Shown here piece after piece: positions 17,065 to 27,213 of a stretch of 64,000 nt of DNA. A model generated the notes under the pieces. It saw nothing but the letters and a program-made list of their open reading frames with translations. It was not told the origin of the DNA and ran no database searches. Location of the stretch: assembly GCF_002252565.1 (NCBI RefSeq), contig NZ_NPML01000007.1:186001-250000 (forward strand), read 5' to 3'. Source of the DNA: Petroclostridium xylanilyticum (GTDB taxonomy: Bacteria; Bacillota; Clostridia; SK-Y3). Position numbers and translations under genes: made by a program. Every line of letters begins with the position of its first letter. The first letter of the stretch is position 1.

Positions 17065-18012
17065 CTACACGATCTTAATTGCAAAATTTTTGCAGCGGCT
17101 TCCACAATAGCCGCATAGCACACATTTTTCCGGTTTTACCTGAAGCCTGTTGTTTTGGATATAAATTGCCTGATGGGCGCATGCAGACAGGCATTGGCCG
17201 CAGCCTTCACACCATTCTTCCACATGTAAATATCTTTTTTTACTTTTTAATCTTTCCAGAACTTCCCGATCAACTTTCCTGCCTTCAAAGTAGCTTATAT
17301 TCGCGATTACTTCTTCTATTGACTGCATTCCTAAAGCAATGGAATGGATATAAGGAATAGATAATACATAGTCCAAACACCTTTCTACATGTTGAATTAA
17401 ATTCCCGCCTCCAAGGGGCTTCATTGCATATATTCCTATTCCTTTATCATAAGCTTTCCTGATAGCTGCAAGCATATCTTCAATGGAACCATCCACAATA
17501 CCAATGCCTTTATAGTTGACAATAGGATGTATAACGTCTATGACATTCATCCCGCATGCTGCTTCCACTGCTGCAACATGATGGGTTGAAATACCTACAG
17601 CTTTTATAATACCTCTTGCTTTACAGTCGAAAAAATACTCTAAAGCCTCCCAATGTCCCTTGAGTGTTAATTCACTTTCCTGCTCATGCAGCATAAAAAT
17701 GTCAATAACATCTCTCTCCAACTCTCTTCTTGCTTTTTCCACACTTCGCATCGCTCCATCCCTATCATAGGCATAGGTTTTTGAAGCTATAATCACATCT
17801 TTTTTGGCTTTTTTTACCGCCACTGCTATATACGGATACGTTCTATACAGTTCTGCAGTATCAATAAAATTAATTCCCCGGTTAAACGCTTCTGATATCA
17901 CTTCTGCGCCTTGTTCAACAGGCAGGTTTGCCTGCAGAGGTCCAACGGTAAGTCCTCCAAAACACAATCTCGAGACCTTAAGCCCTGTCTTCCCTAATTC
18001 TCTGTATTCCAC
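17065..18012 (-). CDS. Aldo/keto reductase with C-terminal 2x[4Fe-4S] ferredoxin domain
   Basis: A 315-residue protein. An AKR barrel starts [20 protein letters not shown], with tetrad residues visible in FIDTAELYRTYP (Asp, Tyr), IASKTY (Lys) and MLHEQE (His). It is followed by two cysteine motifs, CEGCGQCLSACAHQAIY and CVLCGYCGSRCKNFAI, which should bind two [4Fe-4S] clusters. Such fusions are common in anaerobes and may couple carbonyl reduction to ferredoxin. The substrate is unknown. The start is GTG at 18012, overlapping the upstream membrane-protein gene by 35 bases and preceded by a GGGGG purine run. Confidence 0.92.
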   Translation of the reverse strand: MEYRELGKTGLKVSRLCFGGLTVGPLQANLPVEQGAEVISEAFNRGINFIDTAELYRTYPYIAVAVKKAKKDVIIASKTYAYDRDGAMRSVEKARRELERDVIDIFMLHEQESELTLKGHWEALEYFFDCKARGIIKAVGISTHHVAAVEAACGMNVIDVIHPIVNYKGIGIVDGSIEDMLAAIRKAYDKGIGIYAMKPLGGGNLIQHVERCLDYVLSIPYIHSIALGMQSIEEVIANISYFEGRKVDREVLERLKSKKRYLHVEEWCEGCGQCLSACAHQAIYIQNNRLQVKPEKCVLCGYCGSRCKNFAIKIV

Positions 18013-20131
18013 CTTCTTCTTCCCCCAGTAAAAAATATAGCAAACTAAATATCAAAAAAATATTGCTTGTTGCTGCCACGACAACCCCGGAGTCATTTAC
18101 CAACATTCCTGTTATACTTGCAACAAGTATAGAATACCATGCTATTGAAAAACTTTTATATTTATTAAACAACCTATGCAGCGCACCACGCGGCTTTAAA
18201 AACAGAACTGCCATGACAATTACCGATACCAGTAATACCTCGCTCCATATTGTCCATCTCAACAACTTTAAATTCATCTCTAATTTACGGCGTATAATAT
18301 CAAGCACAGTGCCTATCCCCCCGGAACGGAATTCCAATATCGCTTTAGCCAGGTGTGATTTGTGCTGCGCAAAATAGATATCGTATGCCGCAAAAGCACT
18401 GACTATCAAGGTCATGACAATAAAAAGGCTTATGATTTTTTTTACGGTTATCTTTTTATCATATATATTTAAAATGGCAAAACCAAAGGCAATGGAAGCC
18501 GTAATAGTGCCTCCGACGTTGGCACCAAACATGGATAGTCCTATGACAGGAGTTATCAGCACAAAGACAGCTACGGCAACCCATTTAGGAAACACTTTCT
18601 TATAAACCAGCGGTATAACTCCTATCAGGGTTGTTGCAATAAATACTCCCATATATTCGTTACCCAGCCCGTAATATCTTGCTCCAATTACGGCATCATA
18701 ACCCAAAAGTGACGTCCTATTTAAAGGTCCTTTAAATACCAGATCCGCTAAAATTAAAATCAGTGTGCACCAGGATATATAAATAATGTTTGTCTCTACA
18801 TTTTCAGAAATTATATGTATAGTATAAGCAAGTATTCCGTTTATTCCTATTAGCAATAAGGAAAAGAGAAATAGATTATATACCCTTAGCAAAGGCATTA
18901 AAAATAAAGTCAGCGGACAGGTAAGGGTAAAAAGTATAAGGGTACGCAGGACAATTCCAAATTTTTTGCTGGTTTTATTTTTTAATAAAATGAAAATAAG
19001 CGTTAAAATTAAAAGTACAATCTGAAAGCTAACGTAAGTTTTCAATATAATGGCCCTGTTTTTTGCATTAAAAGCCGTCAGGTAATATAAGCTGAGTGCT
19101 TTTGTGAGATGATTGGCTGTCGTTTTAACTTTTACAGCTTCACCTACTGCCTGGTCTAAAGTTCCTCCAAAAAATGCAGCAATAGTAGGCGCAATATCTA
19201 TGTTCCCTATGATACCTGCTCTTCGCGTTGTATCAGATATAAGCAGTCCTTTGCTTATGTCTTTTCCATATAGAACCACAGGTGAAAGCTTTCTCCCAAA
19301 CCTTGCATCACCCGAGCTATAATGGGGTGAAAGTAAAATTAATAATGTATTGTCCCTATCTACCGCAGCTGCAAGCTTCCCCAGAAAAACATCAATATCT
19401 TTGAGTATCTTATTTTTATCCGCATAAAGTGCCATACCGTTGTTATGATAGTATTCCAGTCTTGACGTATCACCGGTATCAACTACGATGAAGTCATTGA
19501 CAGAATATTTTTTCCTAAAAACTTCGTAGAGCAATTGATAATCAGTCGCATACCCTGGCAATTCGTTACCAGGCAGCATTATATTTTCTCCTATCTCGCC
19601 ATCATCAATCATTCCACGGCTATCCATAGCAATCAATGCGGCAGGAGAGTATTGTATATCATTGTTATCCTGATTTCCTATCAGTGCCGTCTTTAACCCT
19701 TTTTGATGAAAAAAATCTCCCAAAGAGCCAACGCTGACATTGTAGGTATTACTGTCATTGGATGCTATAATGTCATCGATATTTTTAACATATAGGAAAG
19801 TACCTTTACGTTCAACCAAGCAATGGTTTGGAACAGCATCAGCCCGGGTACCCCACCCCAATGTGGCAAACGCCCTTATGCTATCTGTTTTACTGCCCCC
19901 CCGGGTATTCATCAATCCAACTGCACCATGCTCCATTAACTTTTTAACATTTTGCATACTGATAAACTCTTCGAGGTTTGTAAAATTAATAGTTACAATA
20001 ACAGCTTTTCTATGCTCATGCTGACTGGCATACGCAGTAGAAAAGCTGCAAAAAACAACTATGATTGCCAATAGAATATTATGCCTGCTTTTCTTTAAGA
20101 TAGCACCGAACCAATTCCTCCAACAGTTCAT
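17978..20131 (-). CDS. Membrane protein with alkaline-phosphatase-like ectodomain
   Basis: A 717-residue protein. An N-terminal signal/anchor ([18 protein letters not shown], about 19-36) precedes a soluble domain of roughly 320 residues, then about ten membrane helices from residue 365 on. The ectodomain has features of the alkaline phosphatase/sulfatase superfamily: [45 protein letters not shown] and [14 protein letters not shown]. The first metal-binding Asp expected near the N-terminus is not evident (VIVTINFTN), so it may be altered or inactive. Its start overlaps ireB by 53 bases with only a weak ribosome-binding site. A role in envelope modification is inference. Confidence 0.7.
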   Translation of the reverse strand: MNCWRNWFGAILKKSRHNILLAIIVVFCSFSTAYASQHEHRKAVIVTINFTNLEEFISMQNVKKLMEHGAVGLMNTRGGSKTDSIRAFATLGWGTRADAVPNHCLVERKGTFLYVKNIDDIIASNDSNTYNVSVGSLGDFFHQKGLKTALIGNQDNNDIQYSPAALIAMDSRGMIDDGEIGENIMLPGNELPGYATDYQLLYEVFRKKYSVNDFIVVDTGDTSRLEYYHNNGMALYADKNKILKDIDVFLGKLAAAVDRDNTLLILLSPHYSSGDARFGRKLSPVVLYGKDISKGLLISDTTRRAGIIGNIDIAPTIAAFFGGTLDQAVGEAVKVKTTANHLTKALSLYYLTAFNAKNRAIILKTYVSFQIVLLILTLIFILLKNKTSKKFGIVLRTLILFTLTCPLTLFLMPLLRVYNLFLFSLLLIGINGILAYTIHIISENVETNIIYISWCTLILILADLVFKGPLNRTSLLGYDAVIGARYYGLGNEYMGVFIATTLIGVIPLVYKKVFPKWVAVAVFVLITPVIGLSMFGANVGGTITASIAFGFAILNIYDKKITVKKIISLFIVMTLIVSAFAAYDIYFAQHKSHLAKAILEFRSGGIGTVLDIIRRKLEMNLKLLRWTIWSEVLLVSVIVMAVLFLKPRGALHRLFNKYKSFSIAWYSILVASITGMLVNDSGVVVAATSNIFLIFSLLYFLLGEEEGGIQRIREDRA

Positions 20132-20336
20132 CTCTTTCTAACCTTCTTATCATACTTCGTGCATTGTTGTGACTCGTTATGTAAGTAGGGTCTCCTGAAA
20201 GAATATAACCCACAATCTGGTTGATTGGGTTGTAACCTTTCTCATTAAGAGCTTCATATACATTTTGAAGTATCTGTCTTACCTCATTTTCTTTTTCGTT
20301 TTCCACCTTGAATTTTACTGTCTCATTCATGCTCAT
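20079..20336 (-). CDS. ireB: IreB family regulatory phosphoprotein (DUF965)
   Basis: An 85-residue protein with [20 protein letters not shown] and [20 protein letters not shown], the strongly conserved core of DUF965/IreB. In Enterococcus, IreB is phosphorylated on N-terminal threonines by the PASTA kinase IreK and affects cell-wall stress responses. A threonine is present here at position 6 (NETVKF). The start follows AAGGTGAGTAGGT. The next gene overlaps its end. It heads the operon with ruvX and DUF1292 and is separated from alaS, with which it is commonly linked. Confidence 0.95.
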   Translation of the reverse strand: MSMNETVKFKVENEKENEVRQILQNVYEALNEKGYNPINQIVGYILSGDPTYITSHNNARSMIRRLERDELLEELVRCYLKEKQA

Positions 20337-20415
20337 ACCTACTCACCTTCCTTATTGTATTTATATTATTAGAATAATATACACCAATTATTTATGCAAT
20401 ATAAAAAAATAAATT

Positions 20416-20464
20416 AGTTCACGGTTCACAGAAATCATTATATATTTACCCGTGAACCGTGAAC
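20416..20464. repeat. Short GTTCACGG palindrome, family B-like
   Basis: GTTCACGGTTCAC (20417-20429) and its complement (20452-20464) enclose an AT-rich 22-base loop. It lies between pheT and ireB, ending 13 bases from the pheT stop. It has the arms of family B but not the conserved centre. Confidence 0.7.
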
Positions 20465-20477
20465 AATTAACAATTTT

Positions 20478-22865
20478 TTATTCTCTTAACTGTGCATCCA
20501 AATTAGTTTTTAAACCGTTAATAATCTTATTAAATACTTTATTGATATCTTCATCGGTGAGTGTCCTGTCGCTGGCCCTAAAGGTAATGGAGTAGGCTAC
20601 ACTTTTCATTCCTTCCGGAATTTGCTTTCCTTTATAGACATCAAATAGTTTCACATCTTCAAGAAGCTTGCCTGAGCACTGCTTGATAATATCTTCTATT
20701 TGTTTTACCATAATTTCATCCTTCACCAGCATGGCAATATCCCTTGTTACGGCAGGATATTTTGGCAGAGGCTTGTATTGTGCTACCATGTTTGCATTTT
20801 CCAAAAGAGTGTTAAAATCTAACATTGCCACATAGGAACGAACAGCAAGTTCATAATTTTCCAGCACATCAGGATGGACCTCACCCATAATTCCTAATTC
20901 TTTTTGGTTGATGTAAACCTTTGCCGTTCTGCCTGGATGGAAAGATGGATTGTTTTTTTCAGGAATAATTTCATATTCCTGAATACCTAAAATATATAAT
21001 AATTCTTCTACAACTCCTTTAAGCAGATAAAAATCACTTTCCCCATACATTCCCAGTGTGACAACCAGTTTTTCTTCAGGCAGTTCCTGCACCGGCAAAG
21101 CTTTAGGTATATAAATGCTTCCTAATTCAAATAACTTCACCTGTTCCACCCTATGGTTATAGTTTCTTGCCATGACTTCAAGCATTCCGGATAAAGTAGT
21201 CGTTCTCATGATACTGTTTTCTTCTCCCAGAGGGTTGGAAATAGTAACCACCTTTCTCAATTCGCTGTCTTGTGGTATATTCAAATAATCGAATATTTTA
21301 GGACTGGTGAAGGAATAGGTAATAATCTCGGAAAGTCCTTGGGCAATTAAACAATTTTTAATTTTATCCTCAAGCAGCTGCTTGCGGTTCTTTCTTCCCT
21401 GCGTCGTTTTTCCGGACAAAAGTGTAGATTCTATTTTATCATAGCCATATATTCTTGCTATTTCCTCAGCAAGGTCCGCTTCTGATTCCACGTCGGACCT
21501 AAATGTCGGAACAGTGACAAGCATTTTTTCTTCATCTACTTCAAATTCAAGCTTTCGAAGAATATCTACCATATATTCTTTGCTGATATTTGTTCCTAAG
21601 AAAGCATTAATCTTATCAGGACGCAATTTTAGTTGTACAGGTGTTACACTGCTGTTGTTTACGTCTATGATTCCGTTCACAACTTCCCCTGCGCCCAGTT
21701 CAGTGATAAGCTGGCACGCCCTATCAAGTGCTCTTACAACATTGTTTACGTCTAATCCTTTTTCAAACCGCGCGGATGCCTCTGTTCTCATACCCAGCTT
21801 TTTGGCCGTCAGTCTTATAGAACTTCCCAGGAAATTAGCAGATTCAAATAAGATGGTTTTCGTATCTTGCGTAACTTCAGAGTTTGCGCCACCCATTACC
21901 CCTGCTACAGCAACCGGCTTTTCTGCATCTGCAATGACCAACATGCTGCTATCAAGTTTTCGTTCCTGTCCGTCAAGGGTTTGTATGATTTCCTCATCCT
22001 CTGCCCTTCGGACAACAATCTTGTTTCCACTAAGGTTTTTCAAATCAAAAGCATGCATTGGCTGGCCGAATTCGAGCATTACATAGTTTGTGATATCTAC
22101 AATATTATTAATAGATCTTACACCGCATGCCCTCAGCCTGTCACGCATCCACTTGGGTGAAGGTTCTATTTTTACATTTTTTATCACCCTGGCCGCATAC
22201 CGCGGACACAAATCAGGGGCCAAAACCTCTATCGAAGCATAAGCACTTACATCTTCTCCTGCTTCTTTTACCTTTACCAGCGGCCTTTTAAACACTTTAT
22301 CAAGTGTAACTGCGGTTTCCCTCGCCAAACCAATTACACTTAGACAATCGGGACGGTTTGATGTAATTTCAAACTCAATGACATTCTCATTTAATCCTAA
22401 TACCTCTTTTATATCTTTACCTAACGCATATTCACCATCTAAAATTAAAATTCCATGATCAGGAGCGTTTGGATAATCTTCTTTGGTTAAACCCAACTCT
22501 TCAATAGAACACATCATTCCATTGGATTCCACGCCCCTTAATTTACCCTTCTTGATTGTAACACCTCCAGGCAGCTTTGCTCCATGTCTGGCAACAGGAA
22601 TACAGGCCCCGGCATAAATGTTAGTTGCTCCTGTCACAATCTGCACAACTTCATCACCTAAATCTACCTGGGATACTTGCAGTTTATCCGCATCAGGATG
22701 TTTTTCTACCGTTAATATTTTTCCTACAACTACATTTTGAATATCTTCTCCGGTTTTTTCTATCCCCTCCACCTTGGACCCGGACATGGTCATTGCTGAA
22801 GCGTATTCTTCAGGTGTTACTTCTATATCAACATAATCTTTCAGCCAACTCATGGGAATTTTCAT
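20478..22865 (-). CDS. pheT: Phenylalanyl-tRNA synthetase beta chain
   Basis: A 795-residue beta subunit of the alpha2-beta2 PheRS. It begins MKIPMSWLKDYVDIEVTPEE and carries an EMAP/tRNA-binding domain (VVGKILTVEKHPDADKLQV), B3/B4 editing domains (EITSNRPDCLSVIGLARE), B5 and the C-terminal anticodon-binding ferredoxin-like domain (YKPLPKYPAVTRDIAMLVKD). Length is normal. It follows pheS by 21 bases and is under the same T-box leader. Confidence 0.98.
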   Translation of the reverse strand: MKIPMSWLKDYVDIEVTPEEYASAMTMSGSKVEGIEKTGEDIQNVVVGKILTVEKHPDADKLQVSQVDLGDEVVQIVTGATNIYAGACIPVARHGAKLPGGVTIKKGKLRGVESNGMMCSIEELGLTKEDYPNAPDHGILILDGEYALGKDIKEVLGLNENVIEFEITSNRPDCLSVIGLARETAVTLDKVFKRPLVKVKEAGEDVSAYASIEVLAPDLCPRYAARVIKNVKIEPSPKWMRDRLRACGVRSINNIVDITNYVMLEFGQPMHAFDLKNLSGNKIVVRRAEDEEIIQTLDGQERKLDSSMLVIADAEKPVAVAGVMGGANSEVTQDTKTILFESANFLGSSIRLTAKKLGMRTEASARFEKGLDVNNVVRALDRACQLITELGAGEVVNGIIDVNNSSVTPVQLKLRPDKINAFLGTNISKEYMVDILRKLEFEVDEEKMLVTVPTFRSDVESEADLAEEIARIYGYDKIESTLLSGKTTQGRKNRKQLLEDKIKNCLIAQGLSEIITYSFTSPKIFDYLNIPQDSELRKVVTISNPLGEENSIMRTTTLSGMLEVMARNYNHRVEQVKLFELGSIYIPKALPVQELPEEKLVVTLGMYGESDFYLLKGVVEELLYILGIQEYEIIPEKNNPSFHPGRTAKVYINQKELGIMGEVHPDVLENYELAVRSYVAMLDFNTLLENANMVAQYKPLPKYPAVTRDIAMLVKDEIMVKQIEDIIKQCSGKLLEDVKLFDVYKGKQIPEGMKSVAYSITFRASDRTLTDEDINKVFNKIINGLKTNLDAQLRE

Positions 22866-22886
22866 AAAATATAACTCCTTTCTAAA

Positions 22887-23906
22887 TCAAAATTGTTTTA
22901 AGAACCTCATATCATTCTCAAAGAACAATCTTAAATCATCAATATCAAATCTCCTCATAACGATTCTTTCCAGACCCATGCCAAAAGCAAAACCGCTATA
23001 TTCTTCCGGGTCAATGCCGCAAATTTTTAACACCTTGGGGTGCACCATTCCTGAACCAAGGATTTCAATCCAGCCTTCCCCCTTACATACTCTGCATCCT
23101 GAACCACCACATACAAAACAGGATACATCCATCTCGGCACTAGGCTCAGTAAATGGAAAATGGTGCGGCCTGAACCGTACTTTTGCATCTTCTCCATACA
23201 ACCTCTTTGCAAATACTTCCAGTGTCCCTTTTAAATCTCCCATTGTAACATTTTTATCTACCACCAAACCCTCAATCTGATGGAATACAGGAGAGTGAGT
23301 TGCATCCACGGCATCAGAGCGGTAAACTCTCCCGGGTGAAATAACCCGGATAGGAGGTTTCTTGTTTTCCATTGTCCTAATTTGGACTGGAGAAGTTTGC
23401 GTTCTTAAAACGATATTTTCATTAATGTAAAAAGTATCCTGTGTATCTCTTGCCGGATGGTTTTTTGGAATATTTAAGGCTTCAAAATTATAGTAATCCA
23501 GTTCTACTTCAGGACCTTCAGCAATTTCGAAACCCATCCCTATAAAAATATCTTTTATTTCATCCAATACAATACTAAGAGGATGTTTTTTACCTAAACT
23601 TCTCCTTTTCCCAGGCATGGTTACATCTATCACTTCCTGTTGAAGCTTCTCCTGCTTCTCTTTCTTTACCAATACCTGTTTTACATTATCGATTTTTTCT
23701 TCCAAATAACCTCTAATTTCATTTGCCAGTTGACCAATGACCGGTCTTTCTTCTGCAGATAAGGCACCCATACCCCTAAGTACCGAGGTTAGCTCACCTT
23801 TTTTTCCCAGATACTTTATTCTTACGTTTTCTAATTCCTGTATTGACGAAATATTCTCCAGTTCTTTTTCAGCATTAAACCTGATACTGTTAAGCTGCTC
23901 TTTCAT
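22887..23906 (-). CDS. pheS: Phenylalanyl-tRNA synthetase alpha chain
   Basis: A 339-residue catalytic subunit. An N-terminal coiled coil ([20 protein letters not shown]) precedes the class II core with [31 protein letters not shown] and the C-terminal [18 protein letters not shown] (motif 3). The start at 23906 is chosen because AAAGGAG lies eleven bases upstream; a start seven codons earlier has no such site. First gene of pheST. Confidence 0.98.
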   Translation of the reverse strand: MKEQLNSIRFNAEKELENISSIQELENVRIKYLGKKGELTSVLRGMGALSAEERPVIGQLANEIRGYLEEKIDNVKQVLVKKEKQEKLQQEVIDVTMPGKRRSLGKKHPLSIVLDEIKDIFIGMGFEIAEGPEVELDYYNFEALNIPKNHPARDTQDTFYINENIVLRTQTSPVQIRTMENKKPPIRVISPGRVYRSDAVDATHSPVFHQIEGLVVDKNVTMGDLKGTLEVFAKRLYGEDAKVRFRPHHFPFTEPSAEMDVSCFVCGGSGCRVCKGEGWIEILGSGMVHPKVLKICGIDPEEYSGFAFGMGLERIVMRRFDIDDLRLFFENDMRFLKQF

Positions 23907-23955
23907 TGTATCAAATACTCCTTTCATAATATATACAAAATATACAAAAAAATAA

Positions 23956-24228
23956 ATGCCTTTGTCCCCGTAATAGGGACGAAGGCATATTTTTCCGCGG
24001 TACCACCCTGCTTCTTGCGTGCACTAAAAAAAGTGCCAACAAGCGCTCATTGTCATGTAACGGTTCCCACCGGTATTACTTACTACACGGTTAACTTTTC
24101 AGTAATACAGTTCCAGAGCGAACTTCAGTTAAACTTTTCCAAAAAGTGTTTTCAGCCGGTGACACTTTCTCTCTGATGGCCAGTTTTAACCTACTCTTCT
24201 CCTTCATTACTTTTCAACTTTTAATTTG
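23956..24228 (-). promoter_or_regulatory. T-box riboswitch leader of pheST
   Basis: The T-box core AGGGTGGTACCGCGG (23996-24010) is followed by a terminator hairpin at 23956-23988 with arms ATGCCTTTGTCCC and GGGACGAAGGCAT. In Stem I, GAAGTTCGC places a TTC phenylalanine codon (24120-24122) in the specifier position, which matches the regulated genes. The Stem I apical motifs AGAGAGAAAGTG and CCGGCTGAAA are also present. Antitermination by uncharged tRNA-Phe is expected. Confidence 0.96.
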
Positions 24229-24234
24229 TGCAGT

Positions 24235-24263
24235 ATTATAACACACTCAATTCAACATATCAA
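24235..24263 (-). promoter_or_regulatory. Promoter of the pheST T-box leader
   Basis: TTGATA (24258-24263) and perfect TATAAT (24235-24240) are spaced by 17 bases, so transcription would start near 24228 at the 5' end of the leader. Confidence 0.8.
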
Positions 24264-24275
24264 GGGGCATTAAGA

Positions 24276-26393
24276 TTATTTTGACACACTTTCATTTAAC
24301 GCCCTTATTGTTGCAACATATAATGCGTCTGCCGCTTTTTGCAGGAAGGAATCAGTTTTTAATTTCTGTCTATCCGACTCATTGGTGAGAAAAGCTACTT
24401 CGGCAATAACTGCAGGCATTTTGGTCTTATTCAAGACTACAAGTTTAGGTCTTTCTCTTAATCCCCTGTCTGTAGTGCCCAGATGTTTTACCATCTCTTC
24501 CTGGACAATTTGAGCTAACCTGCGTCCGGTAATACCGTAAGCAGAATAATAGTCAGAAGATGACGGATAATACAATGTCATTGTGCCATCATAATCGGGA
24601 TCTTGTATTGCATTATTATGTACACTTATAAATAGTGTTGCATCCAGCCTGTTTGCAAGCTCCGCCCTTTCAGCCAATTCAACGAAAGCATCATCTTTTC
24701 TGGTAATGTATACTTTTACGCCGGCATTCTTAAGCATCTTATATAACCTTAGAGATATATCCAAATTGGCATCTTTCTCTTTAATCTCATCTTTATAGAC
24801 AGCTCCAGGGTCTTTCCCTCCATGTCCTGGGTCTATTACTACCACCTTATTCTTGGCTCCGGGATTTAGCTCCAAATTAGCAGGTATATTTGAAGAATCC
24901 GGGACATTGCTTTTATCTTCTACAACATCAATAATTGTTTTTCCACCGGTTGTCTGGGCATTCACTAAATATTTATATGGCTTCTTTGCATAAAAAACGA
25001 TATCGGTAGTTGCGGTTTGAGTATTCTTAGTAATATCTATATAATCAAAATACACATCATTAATATGTATCCTTCCAGTCCCTAAATCCAACCAGGAATA
25101 AGGAACGGAAATAGTATGTTTATTGCTGTAGGGGTCACTCTTTTCAGTATAATCAGAGATCGTATTACTGCCGTAAATAATAAGTTGAGGTTTATCCATA
25201 TTACTATAGTAAACATTTTTATAGGATGGAGTCGTAATTTCCAACTTCAATCCGTTTGTTGTCTCTTTAACTTCAAATTGTGGCTGCCCTTCTACATCCA
25301 CCACGATTCTAACAGTATTGGGATCATATTGTGCATATCTAACTGACTTTACAATATTTCCATTAGCCTTAATAACTTTTTCAGCAGCATCTAATTTAGC
25401 TAATGGAATATCTAAAACTATTCTATCCGGATTACTGTATCGGGACATACTAGGTTTTTGTAAATAGTCCATGCTGATGTCGACTGTATTTATGCTGCCG
25501 GATTGAGTAAATTTCACATTCGTAACATTAGCAATCGCGTTATTAAAATCAATATAAAGCTGCTTTTTGTCCCGGGATAATTCTATTTTATAGCTTGTCC
25601 ACATTTTTAAGTCCACAACAACACGGGTAACATTCGGATTGATCTCATACTGTGCAGACCTTATTTTAGAAATATTATTATAATTAATTTCAAATTCTTT
25701 TTTTTCAACATCTAAAACAGCATTTTTTACGTCTATAACAAGTCTCGGATGATCCTCCAGCTCAAAAGTTGAGTATTGGTCAATGGCTGAATCAGAACTA
25801 ACTATTATCCTTGATTTATTATCTTTGGTTGTATATTCAATTTTATTGATCTTCACATCTGCAGCCTTTTCGTTTTTTTCCGGAGGACTATCAGGGTTAA
25901 AAACTACATCAGACGGTGTGTAGTCTATTGTAATCAACCGTTGGGCAGCTTTCCAATCTACTTTCATACCAAGCATTTCTGCCACAAAACGGGTTGGGAT
26001 CATGGTCCTTGAGTTAATAATTTTAGATGGGATTTCCATCTCATATTTTTTATCATTTACAATAGCAATCTTATCATTAATAGTAAGCAATATGTTGGTA
26101 TTGTTCATAGAAACTGCTACCTGGGATTTAGCTTCGTCCCATGATACTTTTGCGCCAAGCTTTTCAAATACTGCCCTGGCAGGTACTACGGAACGGTCAT
26201 CGAATATGATTGGCGGCATATCCGTTTGCAGCATTTCACCATTTACCTGAAGATAGGTAGGCGGAATATTATAATCATGCCACTGTCCATCGTAATAATA
26301 TTTAGTTGCGCTTGATGTGTTCACTTGTGCGTATACCGGGATGTTGATTAGTAAAAGCATAAAACATACGAACAAAACAATTAGCCTTTTCAT
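24276..26393 (-). CDS. Secreted N-acetylmuramoyl-L-alanine amidase with AMIN domains
   Basis: A 705-residue exported enzyme. A signal peptide (KRLIVLFVCFMLLLINIPVYA) is followed by a copper-amine-oxidase-N type domain at about 35-150 (FDDRSVVPARAVFEKLGAKV, MIPTRFVAEMLGMKV), two or more AMIN repeats at about 190-400, and a C-terminal Amidase_3 catalytic domain from about 515. That domain has the zinc ligand motif IDPGHGGKDPGA, then SVHNNAI and AEVAFLTN. It would cleave the amide bond linking peptide to muramic acid. The start at 26393 follows AGGTGCAATATA; the 29 in-frame residues before it are rejected. It is transcribed alone. The AMIN domains suggest wall-localised targeting. Confidence 0.95.
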   Translation of the reverse strand: MKRLIVLFVCFMLLLINIPVYAQVNTSSATKYYYDGQWHDYNIPPTYLQVNGEMLQTDMPPIIFDDRSVVPARAVFEKLGAKVSWDEAKSQVAVSMNNTNILLTINDKIAIVNDKKYEMEIPSKIINSRTMIPTRFVAEMLGMKVDWKAAQRLITIDYTPSDVVFNPDSPPEKNEKAADVKINKIEYTTKDNKSRIIVSSDSAIDQYSTFELEDHPRLVIDVKNAVLDVEKKEFEINYNNISKIRSAQYEINPNVTRVVVDLKMWTSYKIELSRDKKQLYIDFNNAIANVTNVKFTQSGSINTVDISMDYLQKPSMSRYSNPDRIVLDIPLAKLDAAEKVIKANGNIVKSVRYAQYDPNTVRIVVDVEGQPQFEVKETTNGLKLEITTPSYKNVYYSNMDKPQLIIYGSNTISDYTEKSDPYSNKHTISVPYSWLDLGTGRIHINDVYFDYIDITKNTQTATTDIVFYAKKPYKYLVNAQTTGGKTIIDVVEDKSNVPDSSNIPANLELNPGAKNKVVVIDPGHGGKDPGAVYKDEIKEKDANLDISLRLYKMLKNAGVKVYITRKDDAFVELAERAELANRLDATLFISVHNNAIQDPDYDGTMTLYYPSSSDYYSAYGITGRRLAQIVQEEMVKHLGTTDRGLRERPKLVVLNKTKMPAVIAEVAFLTNESDRQKLKTDSFLQKAADALYVATIRALNESVSK

Positions 26394-26520
26394 TATATTG
26401 CACCTCACAAAAAATTTGCCATTAAATACAATTCGACACAAAACCTTTTTTTCCTTCAAAAAACCAGCCGAAAAGGCCAATTGTAAAATAATTGTAAAAC
26501 TTTTGTAACAAAATGGCTAA

Positions 26521-26559
26521 AAAGAGTCTACACCTGGTAAAACAAGTGTAGACTCTTTT
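26521..26559 (-). terminator. Terminator after the 108-residue protein gene
   Basis: A 13-base-pair hairpin (AAAGAGTCTACAC with its complement) is followed by a T run on both strands. It lies immediately beyond the stop at 26560 and separates this unit from the amidase gene. Confidence 0.9.
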
Positions 26560-26886
26560 TTAATGGGTTTTGTTTATATCATACTTATTACCTTCTATAT
26601 CTTCAAAATAATTGCCATAGTGTCTGCTATAGGATGTATGCTCATTTTCAAGATAATGAAGATTTGCTGCTATTCGTACGACATGAGCATTTTTATCATG
26701 CTGGATTTGAATATCTGACGGCTTGCCGTCATCATTTCTATTTTCCAGGTAATATGTCAAAAATTCAGAAGCTATTTCATTAGTATATTGATCATATATT
26801 GCTTCGTATTCCTTTTCCGGAATTTCCAGCATAATTCTGTGAAGACCATCATTGACACTTCTTGTTTCCACAACGCTATTTAACAT
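26560..26886 (-). CDS. Hypothetical protein, 108 residues
   Basis: I do not recognise this soluble, acidic protein. It starts MLNSVVETRSVNDGLHRIML and contains EYEAIYDQYTNEIASEFLTY and HVVRIAANLHYLENEHTSYS. No signal peptide, membrane helix or metal motif is visible. It has a GGAG-containing ribosome-binding site, its own terminator and codon use like its neighbours, so it is a credible gene. It lies between the DUF2905 gene and the amidase gene. Function unknown. Confidence 0.8.
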   Translation of the reverse strand: MLNSVVETRSVNDGLHRIMLEIPEKEYEAIYDQYTNEIASEFLTYYLENRNDDGKPSDIQIQHDKNAHVVRIAANLHYLENEHTSYSRHYGNYFEDIEGNKYDINKTH

Positions 26887-26945
26887 AATAAAATCAACTC
26901 CTTTAAAATTATTTTGTCAAAAAAGGAGTTAAATTATTTTTACAT

Positions 26946-27173
26946 CTAAAAAAATCTTTTTATGATATTTAGAACAATTGTTAAAATTACACTTAAAAGA
27001 ATAGACGTAACAATTGGGAAATAGAATGCAAAATTTCCTTTTCTTATTGCAATATCTCCCGGCAATCTGCCTATTCCTATCTTACTGCCAAATATAAAAA
27101 TAATTCCAACCGCAATCATAATAACTCCGAAGGTTATAAGCATTTTACCAATAGATGAAGAAATATCAAACAT
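26946..27173 (-). CDS. DUF2905 family small membrane protein
   Basis: A 75-residue protein with two hydrophobic helices (MLITFGVIMIAVGIIFIFGS and FPIVTSILLSVILTIVLNII) joined by KIGIGRLPGDIAIRKGNF. The PGDI motif is diagnostic of DUF2905. These proteins commonly follow ruvB in Clostridia, as here (40-base gap). Function unknown. Confidence 0.92.
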   Translation of the reverse strand: MFDISSSIGKMLITFGVIMIAVGIIFIFGSKIGIGRLPGDIAIRKGNFAFYFPIVTSILLSVILTIVLNIIKRFF

Positions 27174-27213
27174 TGTTGATCCCTCCTATCGATTTAATTT
27201 CTAGACCTCAGCC

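Noticed and set aside
21514-22086. A 190-codon plus-strand frame
   Set aside because: It is entirely antisense to pheT, has low-complexity Ser/Thr-rich content and no start signals.
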